DNA of 64,000 nt, taken from positions 1 through 64,000 of the forward strand of contig JADJBS010000012.1 in assembly GCA_016703665.1 (NCBI GenBank). Reading direction: 5' to 3'. Positions 7,440 to 16,597 of the stretch are shown piece after piece; the first letter of the stretch is position 1, and every line of letters starts with the position of its first letter. This stretch comes from Candidatus Defluviibacillus avedoerensis (lineage in GTDB: Bacteria; Pseudomonadota; Gammaproteobacteria; Burkholderiales; Burkholderiaceae_C). A program made the translations under genes and the position numbers. Under the pieces are notes generated by a model. The model saw nothing but the letters and a program-made list of their open reading frames with translations, was not told where the DNA came from and made no database searches.

Positions 7440-8621
7440 CTAAAGCATCGTCACGTTCGTGGGCAAGCCTAGAAATAGGCGCCCAACCACTTCATAAGTG
7501 GATTCATTCACCATCATGTGTTGGGTGGCGACGTGCACATCCCGCAGGCAGTGCTCAAGGGCTGAGGACTCAAAGACCGAACTACCGCCTGCTGTGCGGT
7601 GCATTCTGTCCACAATGGCAGCCGCCTCTTCGGTAGCAAAGGTGGTAGACAGGCGGATGTCGCGCTTGTGTTCTGTCGAAATAGGCCCAGGCGCCAGGGA
7701 TGCCTGCCATGCGGCGTCTACCGTTTTGTGCAAAAAGGCGGTTGCAGCACGCAAACGGGCTTCAGATCTGGCCACATGCTCTTGCGTCGAGGTGCGCTCA
7801 GCCAGCAACTTGGCACTGCCTTGAGGTGTCTTCTCATTGGCCAGTTCAATCAGGCTGTCAATGGCCTGGCGTGCGACGCCCAGTGCTACAGCGGCAATGC
7901 CCACGGCCAATAGGCAAAACACAGGGAACTTGTAAAGTGCGCCATCGCGCGGGGTGTCAGTCAAGAGTGAGACGGCGCGCGAGGCGGGGACGAAGACATC
8001 GCGTACGTCAAACTCGTTGCTGCCGGATCCGCGCATGCCCAGCACATGCCAGTTGTCGATCAAGCTGACCTGGTCTGCGTTGAAGATGAGCAGGTGTACG
8101 TTGGGAGTTCCGCTGGGGGTCGTCTCCGCTTTGCCATGCTTGTCAATGACGAGGCATCCGCCACTGATGTAGTCGGCGTTGCGCGAGCCAGAGCCCCATG
8201 GCCAGCTACCGTTCACGATGTATCCGGCCACGCCATCCCGTTCGGCAGCCGTGGCGCGGCCTCGAGGCGCAAATACACCTGCCAGCTTGACGTCAGGCAA
8301 CTTAAAGATATCCTGTGCTACTTCGTCTGACAGATAGCCCGCTACGATGGCTGATGTGCAGGAAATGAAGGTGCACCAGGCTGCTGAGGGGTTGGCCCGC
8401 GCCAAACGTTCGATTACCCGGACGAAAGTGCCTACATCCACTTCGTGTCCACCCAGGTGGGTGGGCGTGAACATGCGGTAAAGACCGGCATCGGCCAGTG
8501 CTTGCGCCAAGCCTTGTGGCAGGTGGCGAAGCTCTTCGCATTCTGCATGGGCAGCGCGCAGGCGCTCAGACAAATCGTCCGCCGTGGCCAGCAGGTGATT
8601 GCGCAGGGGATAAGAAGCCAT
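7440..8621 (-). CDS. acyl-CoA-dehydrogenase-fold flavoprotein, possibly a group D flavin monooxygenase
   Basis: The 393-aa protein has an acyl-CoA dehydrogenase N-terminal helical domain (LPQGLAQALADAGLYRMFTPTHLGG), a middle beta domain (GYIVNGSWPWGSGSRNADYI, WHVLGMRGSGSNEFDVRDVFVP) and a C-terminal domain with GGSSVFESSALEHCLRDVHVATQH. That last element resembles the 'type 2' C-terminal domain of HsaA, HpaH and DszC-like oxygenases better than beta-oxidation dehydrogenases. The catalytic glutamate of medium-chain dehydrogenases is not evident. It may therefore hydroxylate an aromatic or other substrate using reduced flavin from a separate reductase, which is not encoded nearby. ATG 8621 is preferred because AAGGTG precedes it; the TTG at 8636 lies in a terminator T-tract. 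It is last in the minus-strand transport/ligase block and separated from it by a hairpin. Confidence 0.7.
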   Translation of the reverse strand: MASYPLRNHLLATADDLSERLRAAHAECEELRHLPQGLAQALADAGLYRMFTPTHLGGHEVDVGTFVRVIERLARANPSAAWCTFISCTSAIVAGYLSDEVAQDIFKLPDVKLAGVFAPRGRATAAERDGVAGYIVNGSWPWGSGSRNADYISGGCLVIDKHGKAETTPSGTPNVHLLIFNADQVSLIDNWHVLGMRGSGSNEFDVRDVFVPASRAVSLLTDTPRDGALYKFPVFCLLAVGIAAVALGVARQAIDSLIELANEKTPQGSAKLLAERTSTQEHVARSEARLRAATAFLHKTVDAAWQASLAPGPISTEHKRDIRLSTTFATEEAAAIVDRMHRTAGGSSVFESSALEHCLRDVHVATQHMMVNESTYEVVGRLFLGLPTNVTML

Positions 8622-8636
8622 ATTGGGCACCTTCAA

Positions 8637-8675
8637 GAAAAATCCCCCTGCACCGATCAGAGCGCGAGGGGGATT
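8637..8675 (-). terminator. Rho-independent terminator or attenuator after the second binding-protein gene
   Basis: A perfect 9-bp stem (AATCCCCCT at 8641-8649 with AGGGGGATT at 8667-8675) and a 17-base loop are followed on the minus strand by a run of five T. It lies between the substrate-binding protein gene (ends 8701) and the flavoprotein gene (ATG 8621). The T-tract is immediately followed by that gene's ribosome binding site, so it may only partly separate the last gene from the operon. Confidence 0.75.
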
Positions 8676-8700
8676 GTCAGTACGCAGAAGAACGCTCAGA

Positions 8701-9861
8701 TTACTTCACGTAGTCTGACACCACTTTCCACTTGCCATCCTGGATTTGCGAAAGGCGAGATACCTCGCTGCCCAGGCGTTTGGTCGGGCTGAAGGTGGAC
8801 TCGGCGCTGCCAAACAGATCGGGCGGAATCACCATGGTATCCATGGCCTTGATGAAGGCTTCTGTGGTCAGGTTAGTGCCTGCCTTTTGCGTCGCACGGA
8901 CGATGGCATCAATGATGTCGTAGCCATAGACTGAGAACACGGTGGGGTCTTCATTGAACTTGGTCTTGTACTTGTTGGCCCAAAAACGAATGGGCTGCGA
9001 TGCCTCGTCCAGATAAGGGTGTTGCACCGTCATGGTGGCGTAGAGACCGTCCATGGGCTTGCCGCCCAGCTTGTGGATCAGGTCGGTGTAGGCCGCGCTG
9101 GAGCCAAAGAAGGTGGGGTTGAAGCCGGTCTTACGTGCCTCACCAATGGTGCCAATGGTTTCTCGAATAATGGTGCCCAGCACGACTAAGTCACAGCCAG
9201 AAGCCTTCATTTTGGCAACTTGTGACGAGAAGTCGGTGGCGCCGCGCTTGTAGCTGGTCTTCTCGGCCAGTTCCATGCTGATGGTTTTCAGGCCTGCTTC
9301 TGCGCCTCGCATCACTTCCAGACCAAAGTCGTCATCCTGGTAAATCGTGCAGACCTTTTTGGCGCCTTTGTCTTTGACCATCTTGGGCAGGGCGGTGCGC
9401 ATCTGATCGTAGTAGGTGGCGGCAAACGAATACTTGAGCTTGTGGAAGGGCTCGTACATTTCACGGGCCGCCGTGATGGGGAAGAAGTTGATCACGTTCT
9501 TCTCAAACTGCACCGGCATGGCTGCCATGTTCTGGGCTGTCCCCAAGTGGCCCGCCATGATGAAGATCTTGTCCTGGTTGACCAGCTTTTGCGCGGCCAG
9601 CACAGCTTTCTTGGGGTCATAGCCAGAATCCTCCACGGCCAGCTTGAACTTTCTGCCATGGACGCCGCCCTGTTCATTCAGTTCGTCAATGCGCAGCAAC
9701 ATGCCGTTTCGGGCTTGCTTGCCATAGCCCGCGAGCGGGCCAGACATGTCCTGAATAGAGCCGATGAGCACTTCTGTTTTGCTTACGCCCTGGGTGGTCT
9801 GTGCTTGCGCAACAGTGCCGAGGGTTAAGGCGCTCAGCGCCACCATCATCTTGAGTTTCAT
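8701..9861 (-). CDS. ABC transporter periplasmic substrate-binding protein (LivK-type), copy 1
   Basis: This 386-aa protein begins with a Sec signal peptide (MKLKMMVALSALTLGTVAQA, cleavage probably after AQA). The mature part is a type I periplasmic binding fold of the branched-chain amino-acid/aromatic family: KTEVLIGSIQDMSGPLAGYGKQARNG, INELNEQGG-like hinge, GYDPKKAVLAAQKLVNQDKIF and GHLGTAQNMAAMPV. It shares most positions with the protein encoded just upstream (9908-11077), so the two are tandem duplicates. Systems of this class carry aliphatic amino acids but also benzoates, phenylacetate-like acids or fatty-acid-like substrates. The adjoining CoA ligase suggests a carboxylic acid. GTTGCGGGGAA-type spacing upstream shows no strong promoter of its own, and a terminator follows. 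Confidence 0.9.
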   Translation of the reverse strand: MKLKMMVALSALTLGTVAQAQTTQGVSKTEVLIGSIQDMSGPLAGYGKQARNGMLLRIDELNEQGGVHGRKFKLAVEDSGYDPKKAVLAAQKLVNQDKIFIMAGHLGTAQNMAAMPVQFEKNVINFFPITAAREMYEPFHKLKYSFAATYYDQMRTALPKMVKDKGAKKVCTIYQDDDFGLEVMRGAEAGLKTISMELAEKTSYKRGATDFSSQVAKMKASGCDLVVLGTIIRETIGTIGEARKTGFNPTFFGSSAAYTDLIHKLGGKPMDGLYATMTVQHPYLDEASQPIRFWANKYKTKFNEDPTVFSVYGYDIIDAIVRATQKAGTNLTTEAFIKAMDTMVIPPDLFGSAESTFSPTKRLGSEVSRLSQIQDGKWKVVSDYVK

Positions 9862-9907
9862 GTTGTCTCCTGGTTGCGGGGAAGTGGGTTGTTCTGAAAA
9901 ATACTGG

Positions 9908-11077
9908 CTAGCGCTTGCTGGCGTAATCGATAACGACTTTCCATTTGCCGTCCTGAATCTGCGATAGGCGAGACAAGTCGCTACCTAGCCTCTTGGTGGC
10001 GGTAAAGCTCATCGGTGGGCTGCCAAAAATATCGGTGGGTGCCACAAGGGTATCCGCAGCCTTCACCCAACCGTCTGTAGTGAGGTTGGGTCCCGCTTTT
10101 TCGAGCGCTTTGATGAACAGGTCGGCGCCTATGTAGCCGTATACCGACAGCACAGACGGGTCGTCATTGAACTTGGTCTTGTACTTGTTCGCCCAAAAAC
10201 GCAGCGGTTGAGAAGCTTCGTCGAGGTAAGGGTTTTGCACCGTCATCGTCGAGTAGAAGCCGTCCATCGCTTTGCCACCCAGCTTGTGGATCAAATCGGT
10301 ATAGGACGCCGCCGTTCCCATGAACACCGGGCTAAAACCAGTTTTGCGCGCCTCCGCAATGGTGCCTATGGTCTCGCGGATGATGGTGCCCATCACCACC
10401 AGGTCGCAGCCTGCGGCCTTCATGCGGGCAACTTGTGACGAGAAATCAGTGGAGCCGCGCTTGAACGACGTGCGCTCGGCCAGTTCAACATTCATGGTCT
10501 TGAGCGCGGCTTCGGCGCCGCGCACGACTTCCAGGCCGAACTCGTCGTCCTGGTAGATAGTGCAGATTTTCTTGGAGCCCTTTTCTTTGGCCAATACGGG
10601 AAGGATCAGTCTGACCTGGTCATAGTAAGACGACAGCGTGGCGTATTTCAGCCGGTGCGTGGGTTCATACATCTCGCGCGCTGCGGTGGTCGGCGCAAAG
10701 TTGATAACGTTCTTGTCGAACTGCACTGGCATGGCCGCGTTGTTGTGCGCCGTGCCCAGGTGGCCCAGCATGGCAAAAATCTTGTCCTGGTTGACCAGTT
10801 TCTGCGCCGCCAGCACTGCTTTCTTGGGGTCGTAGCCAGAGTCTTCGGTGAGGAGCTTCAGCTTTCGCCCATGCACGCCCCCTTGCTCGTTGAGCTCGTC
10901 AAAGCGCAACTGGATGCCAGCGCGCACATGCTTGCCGTAGCCTGCCAGCGGACCCGACAAGTCCTGGATCGTGCCAACCAGGACCTCGGTCTTAGTCACA
11001 CCCTGCGGCGTCTGGGCTTGCGCGGCAATCATGACCATTGATGTGGCCAACAGACATAAGCTTGGGATGAATTTCAT
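9908..11077 (-). CDS. ABC transporter periplasmic substrate-binding protein (LivK-type), copy 2
   Basis: A 389-aa paralogue of the next downstream gene, with signal peptide MKFIPSLCLLATSMVMIAAQA and mature start QTPQGVTKTEVLVG. Long blocks are shared with copy 1, such as DSGYDPKKAVLAAQKLVNQ and KLGGKAMDGFYSTMTVQNPYLDEASQPLRFWANKY. The clearest differences lie in the ligand-cleft loops (GHLGTAHNNAAMPVQFDKNVINFAPTTAAR here against GHLGTAQNMAAMPVQFEKNVINFFPITAAR in copy 1). The pair may have split ligand ranges while sharing the LivHMGF membrane complex. It lies 12 bp after the ligase gene on the minus strand and is clearly co-transcribed with it. Confidence 0.9.
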   Translation of the reverse strand: MKFIPSLCLLATSMVMIAAQAQTPQGVTKTEVLVGTIQDLSGPLAGYGKHVRAGIQLRFDELNEQGGVHGRKLKLLTEDSGYDPKKAVLAAQKLVNQDKIFAMLGHLGTAHNNAAMPVQFDKNVINFAPTTAAREMYEPTHRLKYATLSSYYDQVRLILPVLAKEKGSKKICTIYQDDEFGLEVVRGAEAALKTMNVELAERTSFKRGSTDFSSQVARMKAAGCDLVVMGTIIRETIGTIAEARKTGFSPVFMGTAASYTDLIHKLGGKAMDGFYSTMTVQNPYLDEASQPLRFWANKYKTKFNDDPSVLSVYGYIGADLFIKALEKAGPNLTTDGWVKAADTLVAPTDIFGSPPMSFTATKRLGSDLSRLSQIQDGKWKVVIDYASKR

Positions 11078-11089
11078 GGGTTACTCCGT

Positions 11090-12943
11090 TCAGTACATGG
11101 CATCAATTTGGGGCGCGTATTTCTTTTCCACGAGCTTGCGCTTGAGCTTCATGGTAGGGGTGAGTTCCTCGTCTTCGGCACTCAACTGGGTGTCCAGCAA
11201 GAAGAATTTCTTGATCTGCTCTACCCGCGCAAATTTCTTGTTGACCCGGTCCAACTCTGCCTGGATCAGTGCCTGTACTTCTTGCGTTTTGGTGAGCGAC
11301 GCGTAGTTGCTAAAGGGTACATCGTGATCTTGCGCATACTTCTCGACGTTCTCTTGGTCAATCATCACGATCACCGTCAAGTAAGGGCGCTTGTCGCCAA
11401 TCACCACCGCATCGGTGATGTAAGGCGAGAACTTGAGTTCGTTTTCCAGCTCGCTCGGCGTGATGTTTTTGCCGCCCGCCGTGATGATGATGTCTTTCAT
11501 CCGGTCAGTGATCTTGAAATAGCCATCAGCGTCCACCAGGCCAACGTCGCCTGTATGCAACCAACCCTCGGGATCGATGGTTTCGGCCGTCTTTTCTGGT
11601 TGGTTAAGGTAGCCCATGAACACGTTGCGGCCGCGCACCTGAATCTCGCTGGTGGCAGGATCAATGCGCACTTCGTTGTAAGGGCAGGCTGGGCCTATCA
11701 TGCCTGGCTTGATGCGACCAGCGGGAGTGTAAGTAGAGGCTCCGCCGCTTTCTGTCATGCCCCAGACCTCAAGCATGGGCACGCCCAGCGCCAGATACCA
11801 TTTGACCAGGTCGGGTGAAATGGGGGCTGCACCCGTGACCAGAAAGCGCGCACGGTGAATCCCAATCAACTTGCGGGCATTGTCCAGCGCCAGAATGCGC
11901 GCCAAGCGGAACTTGAGCTTGAGCCACCCATCCACTGGCTGACCATTCAGCACTTTCTCAGCAATCATCTGGCCGACACCAATGCTCCAGGCGTAGGCAG
12001 CCTGCTGTAGTGGACCAGATTCTTTGAGCGCAATCATCACGCCAGAGTAGAACTTTTCCCACACGCGTGGCACTGCAGTGAACACAGTGGGCGCAATCTC
12101 TCGCACATTCTCGGGAATGGTTTCAGGGTTCTCGACAAAATTGAGAATCGAGCCCGTGTACATCGCAAAGTATTCACCACCCATGCGCTCGGCCACATGG
12201 CAAAGCGGCAAAAAGCACATGCGCTCGTCGGTCTCGTCCTGCGCCACGATGGCGTTGTAGCCATGCATGGTGTAAACCAGCCCACCATGACTGTGCATGG
12301 CACCTTTGGGTTTACCTGTGGTGCCGGAGGTGTAAATCAAGATGGCCAGGTCTTCAGGCTTGGTGGCTGCAACCCTTGCCGCCACGGCACCTGAATGGGC
12401 CAAGCGATAGGCTCTACCCAGTTCGCGCAGTTTGGCAAAACTGATGATGCCGGGGTCGTCCACATCGCGCAGGCCTTCCATATCGAAGACCACAATCTTC
12501 TTGAGAAGTGGCAACTGGTCGCGTACTTCCAGCGCTTTGTCGAGTTGCTCATCGTCCTCTACAAACAAGACGGTGGTGCTGGAGTCTTCGCACAGATAGT
12601 TGACCTGTACAGCTGCGTCAGTGGGGTAGATGCCATTGGCCACGCCACCGCAAGACAGCACTGCCAGATCGGCGAGCACCCATTCGACAATGGTATTCGA
12701 CAGAATGGATGCGCACTGGCCCGATTCAAAGCCCAGACTCAGCAGGCCCGCGGCCACCTCATCCACAGCGTCTGCCGTTTGCCGCCAAGTCCAGCTGCGC
12801 CAGATGCCCAGGTCTTTTTGACGCATCCAGACCTTGTCGCCGCGCATGGCTGCAGCGTTCCAGAAAATTTTTGCCAGTGTGTCGCCTTCGACGACGACAT
12901 CGGTACGCGGTTGGATATTGGAGAGATCCCAAAGGTTTGACAT
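11090..12943 (-). CDS. AMP-dependent acyl-CoA synthetase/ligase (FadD-like)
   Basis: The 617-aa protein is an ANL-superfamily adenylating enzyme. The phosphate-binding loop ILIYTSGTTGKPKGAMHSHGG lies near residue 210. LEVWGMTESGG, GWLHTGDVGLVDADGYFKITDRMKDIIITAGGKNITPSELEN and the C-terminal TPTMKLKRKLVEKKY complete the A1-A10 core series. It converts a carboxylic acid to its acyl-AMP and then acyl-CoA. Length and the GWLHTGDVG block place it with long-chain/FACL-like ligases rather than PaaK. It sits inside the Liv transporter operon between livF (5 bp gap) and a binding protein gene (12 bp gap). The transported substrate is therefore probably activated to CoA on entry. The exact substrate cannot be read from sequence. 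Confidence 0.88.
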   Translation of the reverse strand: MSNLWDLSNIQPRTDVVVEGDTLAKIFWNAAAMRGDKVWMRQKDLGIWRSWTWRQTADAVDEVAAGLLSLGFESGQCASILSNTIVEWVLADLAVLSCGGVANGIYPTDAAVQVNYLCEDSSTTVLFVEDDEQLDKALEVRDQLPLLKKIVVFDMEGLRDVDDPGIISFAKLRELGRAYRLAHSGAVAARVAATKPEDLAILIYTSGTTGKPKGAMHSHGGLVYTMHGYNAIVAQDETDERMCFLPLCHVAERMGGEYFAMYTGSILNFVENPETIPENVREIAPTVFTAVPRVWEKFYSGVMIALKESGPLQQAAYAWSIGVGQMIAEKVLNGQPVDGWLKLKFRLARILALDNARKLIGIHRARFLVTGAAPISPDLVKWYLALGVPMLEVWGMTESGGASTYTPAGRIKPGMIGPACPYNEVRIDPATSEIQVRGRNVFMGYLNQPEKTAETIDPEGWLHTGDVGLVDADGYFKITDRMKDIIITAGGKNITPSELENELKFSPYITDAVVIGDKRPYLTVIVMIDQENVEKYAQDHDVPFSNYASLTKTQEVQALIQAELDRVNKKFARVEQIKKFFLLDTQLSAEDEELTPTMKLKRKLVEKKYAPQIDAMY

Positions 12944-12948
12944 GTGGT

Positions 12949-13746
12949 TTATCTCCAGTTTTTCTTCTTTTTCCAGCGGCGCTCACCGCGCACACCGGTT
13001 TCTTTCATGCCCAGGTAAAACTCCTTGATGTCGTCCTTCTCGCGCAGGCGGGCGCAGGTGTCTTCCATCACAATGCGGCCGTTTTCCAGCACGTAACCAT
13101 AGTCGGCGGCATTCAGCGCCATATTGGCGTTTTGCTCAACCAGCAGGATCGTGGTGCCGCGCTCGCGGTTGATGCGCACCACAATCTCGAAGATTTCTTT
13201 GGTTAGCTTCGGTGAAAGGCCCAGGCTGGGCTCGTCCAGCAGGATCAGATCAGGCGCAGCCATGATGGCGCGACTGATCGCCAGCATCTGCTGTTGACCG
13301 CCAGACAATAAGCCGGCGTCTTGCGCTTCGCGTTCCTTCAAGATCGGAAAATAGCCATACACCGCTTCAATGTCTTTGGCCACGCCATCTCTGTCTGCGC
13401 GGGTGTAGGCGCCCATGGCCAAGTTGTCTCTGACGCTGAGCAGCGGAAAGACTTCACGACCTTCGGGGACATGCGACAGGCCTTGCTGCACGATGAGCGC
13501 AGGGTCCTGGGCCGTGATGCTGGCACCTTTGAATTCAATGCTGCCTTTGCGTGGGTCAATGATCCCACTGATGGTTTTCAGGATCGTGGTTTTTCCAGCG
13601 CCATTGCTTCCCAGCACGGTGGCAATCTCGCCGCGACGCACCTGCAGGCTTACGCCCCGGATGGCTTTGATTGGGCCGTAGGCGCTTTCGACGTTCAGTA
13701 ATTTCAGCACCGGCTGGTCGCTGACGGGAGGAGGGTTCAAACTCAT
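12949..13746 (-). CDS. livF: Liv-type ABC transporter ATP-binding protein (LivF)
   Basis: The 265-aa ATPase has Walker A GSNGAGKTTILKT, a Q-loop region HVPEGREVFP, signature LLSGGQQQMLAISRA, Walker B LILLDEPSLGLS and switch VEQNANMAL, all typical of LivF. The C-terminus is basic (ERRWKKKKNWR) and longer than in E. coli LivF (237 aa). It powers import together with LivG and the permeases LivH/LivM. Its start overlaps the livG stop by 4 bases, so the two are translationally coupled. Confidence 0.9.
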   Translation of the reverse strand: MSLNPPPVSDQPVLKLLNVESAYGPIKAIRGVSLQVRRGEIATVLGSNGAGKTTILKTISGIIDPRKGSIEFKGASITAQDPALIVQQGLSHVPEGREVFPLLSVRDNLAMGAYTRADRDGVAKDIEAVYGYFPILKEREAQDAGLLSGGQQQMLAISRAIMAAPDLILLDEPSLGLSPKLTKEIFEIVVRINRERGTTILLVEQNANMALNAADYGYVLENGRIVMEDTCARLREKDDIKEFYLGMKETGVRGERRWKKKKNWR

Positions 13747-14549
13747 GCGGCCCTCCTCAATGAAGAAACGTCATCCACGGTGCCAAGATAGGCCTCTATC
13801 ACGCCCGGGTGCGTTTGAACTTCCCGCGCTGTTCCCATGGCCAGCACCTCGCCCTGACTCATGGCGACAACGCGGTCCGACACCTTGGACACGAGCGTCA
13901 TGTCATGCTCCACCATCAGCACGGTAATCCCCAGTTCATGTTGAATGTCCTGAATCCAGAACGCCATGTCTTCAGTTTCTTCTACATTCAGGCCTGAAGA
14001 TGGCTCATCCAGCAACAGCAGCTTCGGGCTGGTGCAAAGTGCGCGGGCCAGTTCTACCACTTTGCGCACACCGTAGGGCAGTCCCGCCACCATGCTGTCG
14101 CGGTGGTGCTGCAAATCCAGAAGTTCGATGATTTCTTCTGCCTTCTCGCGTGTTTTGAGTTCAGCTGCCCTTACAGCAGGGGTGAACAGCATTTCGCTCC
14201 ACCATTTTGTTGTGTGGTGGGTGTGGCGACCAATCAGCAGGTTGTGAAGCACGCTCGCGTGTTCGAAGAGCTCAATGTTCTGAAAGGTGCGGGCAATGCC
14301 CAGCGCTGCCACGTCATGCGGGGCATGGGAAATCAGGTCTTCCCCCAGGAAGTTGATGCTGCCGCTGGTGGGTGTGTAGATGCGGCTTATCAGGTTGAAC
14401 ACCGTGGTCTTGCCAGCACCGTTGGGGCCAATCAAGGTAAAGACTTCACCTTTCTTGACGTCGAATGACACATTGTTGACAGCCAGCACGCCGCCAAAGC
14501 GTACGCTCAGGTCTTTGGCAGAAAGTAGGATTTCGCTCATGGACATCAT
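13743..14549 (-). CDS. livG: Liv-type ABC transporter ATP-binding protein (LivG)
   Basis: The 268-aa protein carries Walker A GPNGAGKTTVFNLISRIYTPTSG, the LivG-specific HDVAALGIARTFQNIELFEHASVLHNLLIGRH block, a degenerate signature LPYGVRKVVELARAL, Walker B LLLLDEPSSGLN and the switch VEHDMTLV. The C-terminal TAREVQTHPGVIEAYLG is diagnostic of the branched-chain amino acid transporter ATPase group. The signature has Val where LivG usually has Gln. Overlaps of 4 bases with livF and with livM show a tightly coupled operon. Confidence 0.9.
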   Translation of the reverse strand: MMSMSEILLSAKDLSVRFGGVLAVNNVSFDVKKGEVFTLIGPNGAGKTTVFNLISRIYTPTSGSINFLGEDLISHAPHDVAALGIARTFQNIELFEHASVLHNLLIGRHTHHTTKWWSEMLFTPAVRAAELKTREKAEEIIELLDLQHHRDSMVAGLPYGVRKVVELARALCTSPKLLLLDEPSSGLNVEETEDMAFWIQDIQHELGITVLMVEHDMTLVSKVSDRVVAMSQGEVLAMGTAREVQTHPGVIEAYLGTVDDVSSLRRAA

Positions 14550-15583
14550 TTCAACCGGTCAGATTTTTGGAATGACTTCTGACGCTTGAACATTCCCTTG
14601 CGGTAGAAGGGGAAGAGTTGGATCCAGGTTCGGATCTTGAGCCAGCGGCCATACAAACCAAGCGGCTCAAACAGCACAAAAGCAATCAGCACCACGCCAT
14701 ACACCACAGACTGCAATCCGGGTGCCTGTCCAATGGCGTCGGGAAGGTAGTCCTTGGACAGGGCAATTACCTGAGGCATGGAGATCAGGAAGATTGCGCC
14801 CAGAAACGCGCCGTGCACCGAACCCAGTCCGCCAATCACGACCATCAGCAAAAGGTCAATCGACTGGATGATGTTGAACTGGTCAGGGGATATGAACTGC
14901 AGCTTGTGTGCGTACAGTGCACCGCCAACCCCTGCCAATGCTGCCGACAACGCAAATGACAGTGTTTTGTAATTGGCCAGCGGAATCCCCATGCTCTGCG
15001 CTGAAATCTCAGAGTCTAAATTCAGGATAAGCACGGTGCAGACCACGGTGATTGCCAGGCACAGAAAATAAAAACTGTCACCACTGCTTACTTCGTAGCC
15101 AAACAGATTCGGGGCTTTCAAATGTTTACCCGCGTTGCCACCTGTGACCGATTCCCACCGTGCAAACACTTCCTCAACAATAAAACCGAAAGAAAGCGTT
15201 GCGATGCCGAGGTAAATTCCCTTGACCCGCAAGGCGGGCAAACCCACGACCACCCCTACAAGGGCCGACAGCAGCGCTGAACAGAACAGGGCAACAGGGA
15301 ACGGCCAGCCGAGGCCTGTCAGGTAGGCCTGCGTGTAGGCGCCCACACCCAAAAAGGCGGCATGCCCCATCGAAAACTGGCCGGTAAAGCCGGCCAACAA
15401 CATGAGACCCAAACCAACGATGGCGTAGATCAGCACAAAGGTCAGTTGGGCCAGCCAGTACTCCGCGATGATCCATGGCGCAGCGGCCATCAACAGGGCC
15501 AGTGCGCTGTACCAGAACACATGCCCGCCGTGCTTGGCCAGACGGATGTCCTGCTCGTAGCTTGTATTGAAAATAAAGCGCAT
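14546..15583 (-). CDS. livM: Liv-type ABC transporter permease (LivM)
   Basis: The 345-aa membrane protein has about eight to ten hydrophobic segments and the LivM landmarks LTFVLIYAIVGLGLMLLAGFTGQFSMGHAAFLGVGAYTQA, LPALRVKGIYLGIATLSFGF and VVIGGLGSVHGAFLGAIFL. The N-terminal ~30 residues are cytosolic (YEQDIRLAKHGG). A basic tail after the last helix (YRKGMFKRQKSFQKSDRLK) extends the protein at its C-terminus. It pairs with LivH to form the membrane channel. It lies 9 bp after livH. Confidence 0.9.
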   Translation of the reverse strand: MRFIFNTSYEQDIRLAKHGGHVFWYSALALLMAAAPWIIAEYWLAQLTFVLIYAIVGLGLMLLAGFTGQFSMGHAAFLGVGAYTQAYLTGLGWPFPVALFCSALLSALVGVVVGLPALRVKGIYLGIATLSFGFIVEEVFARWESVTGGNAGKHLKAPNLFGYEVSSGDSFYFLCLAITVVCTVLILNLDSEISAQSMGIPLANYKTLSFALSAALAGVGGALYAHKLQFISPDQFNIIQSIDLLLMVVIGGLGSVHGAFLGAIFLISMPQVIALSKDYLPDAIGQAPGLQSVVYGVVLIAFVLFEPLGLYGRWLKIRTWIQLFPFYRKGMFKRQKSFQKSDRLK

Positions 15584-15591
15584 GGGAGTTC

Positions 15592-16479
15592 TTAAACTTT
15601 TTTACGGAGTTTTTCGCCGAAAAGACCGTTGGGTTTGACCATCAGCATCAGCAGCACCACGATGTAAGCGGCGGTGTCCTTGAAGCCATCCGGCAAATAG
15701 AACCCCGACAGTGACTCCACTACGCCAATGAGAAGGCCGCCAACTATGGCCCCGGGCAAGCTTCCAAAGCCGCCCACCACAGCGGCCGGAAAGGCCTTCA
15801 GGCCGATGAAACCCATATTGGCATGAACAAAGGTAATGGGCGCCAGCAAAATGCCAGCAACTGCTGCCACAGCCGCTGCAAGGCCCCACACAAGGCCATT
15901 GAGCCGTTTAACCGGTATGCCCATGTAGTAAGCCGCGAGTTGGTTCTGCGAGCTGGCCTGCATCGCGATGCCCAACTTGCTGTAGCGAAACAGCGCAAAC
16001 AGCAATAGGCACAACACGGTGGTTGTGAGGATGATGGCTAGCTGTTCAGCATTCAGAAGGAGGCCGTTTGTCTCGCTGCCCAAGCGAAACATCATGTCCT
16101 TGTAAGGCACTGGCAACGTGTGGGTTTCGGTGCCAATGTTGGGGATCATGGTGATCATGCCGCGTGCCACATAGCCAATGCCAATGGTGAGCATGACGAT
16201 GGAGAAAGCAGGCTGGCCGAGGATGGGGCGTATCACCAGCCGCTCCAGCAGTACCCCAAACAATGCCATGGCAGCAATGGCACTGAGCACAGCCAGCCAG
16301 AACGGAAAGCCCAAAAGGCTCATGCATGCCAAGCCGCAGAATGCCCCCAGCATCATCAGCTCTCCTTGAGCAAAGCTCACGGTTTCTGTGGCTTTGTAGA
16401 TCAGCACAAAGCCCAGCGCAATCAGGCCGTAAATACAGCCTTGGGCGATGCCACTGAGCACGAGTTGGACAAACTGCAC
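15592..16479 (-). CDS. livH: Liv-type ABC transporter permease (LivH)
   Basis: The 295-aa integral membrane protein starts FVQLVLSGIAQGCIYGLIALGFVLIYKATETVSFAQGELMMLGAF, the hallmark of LivH permeases, and ends AFPAAVVGGFGSLPGAIVGGLLIGVVESL...PNGLFGEKLRKKV. It is the first gene of the minus-strand operon livH-livM-livG-livF-ligase-binding protein-binding protein. The 118-bp gap to the divergent enoyl-CoA hydratase gene must hold the operon promoter, but I see no clear box there. Confidence 0.9.
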   Translation of the reverse strand: MQFVQLVLSGIAQGCIYGLIALGFVLIYKATETVSFAQGELMMLGAFCGLACMSLLGFPFWLAVLSAIAAMALFGVLLERLVIRPILGQPAFSIVMLTIGIGYVARGMITMIPNIGTETHTLPVPYKDMMFRLGSETNGLLLNAEQLAIILTTTVLCLLLFALFRYSKLGIAMQASSQNQLAAYYMGIPVKRLNGLVWGLAAAVAAVAGILLAPITFVHANMGFIGLKAFPAAVVGGFGSLPGAIVGGLLIGVVESLSGFYLPDGFKDTAAYIVVLLMLMVKPNGLFGEKLRKKV

Positions 16480-16597
16480 GGCGCTTCCTATGAACGAATT
16501 CAGACTTGAGGTGAATGGTTTATAGCGGCTGCTGCTCTTTTAGGTCACAGGGTTGTTCCGAATAGGGCGGTTCTTTGTTGCAATAACAATACTTGGC

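Noticed and set aside
7440..8636. TTG start at 8636 for the flavoprotein
   Set aside because: That codon lies in the terminator T-tract. ATG 8621 has AAGGTG at a suitable distance.
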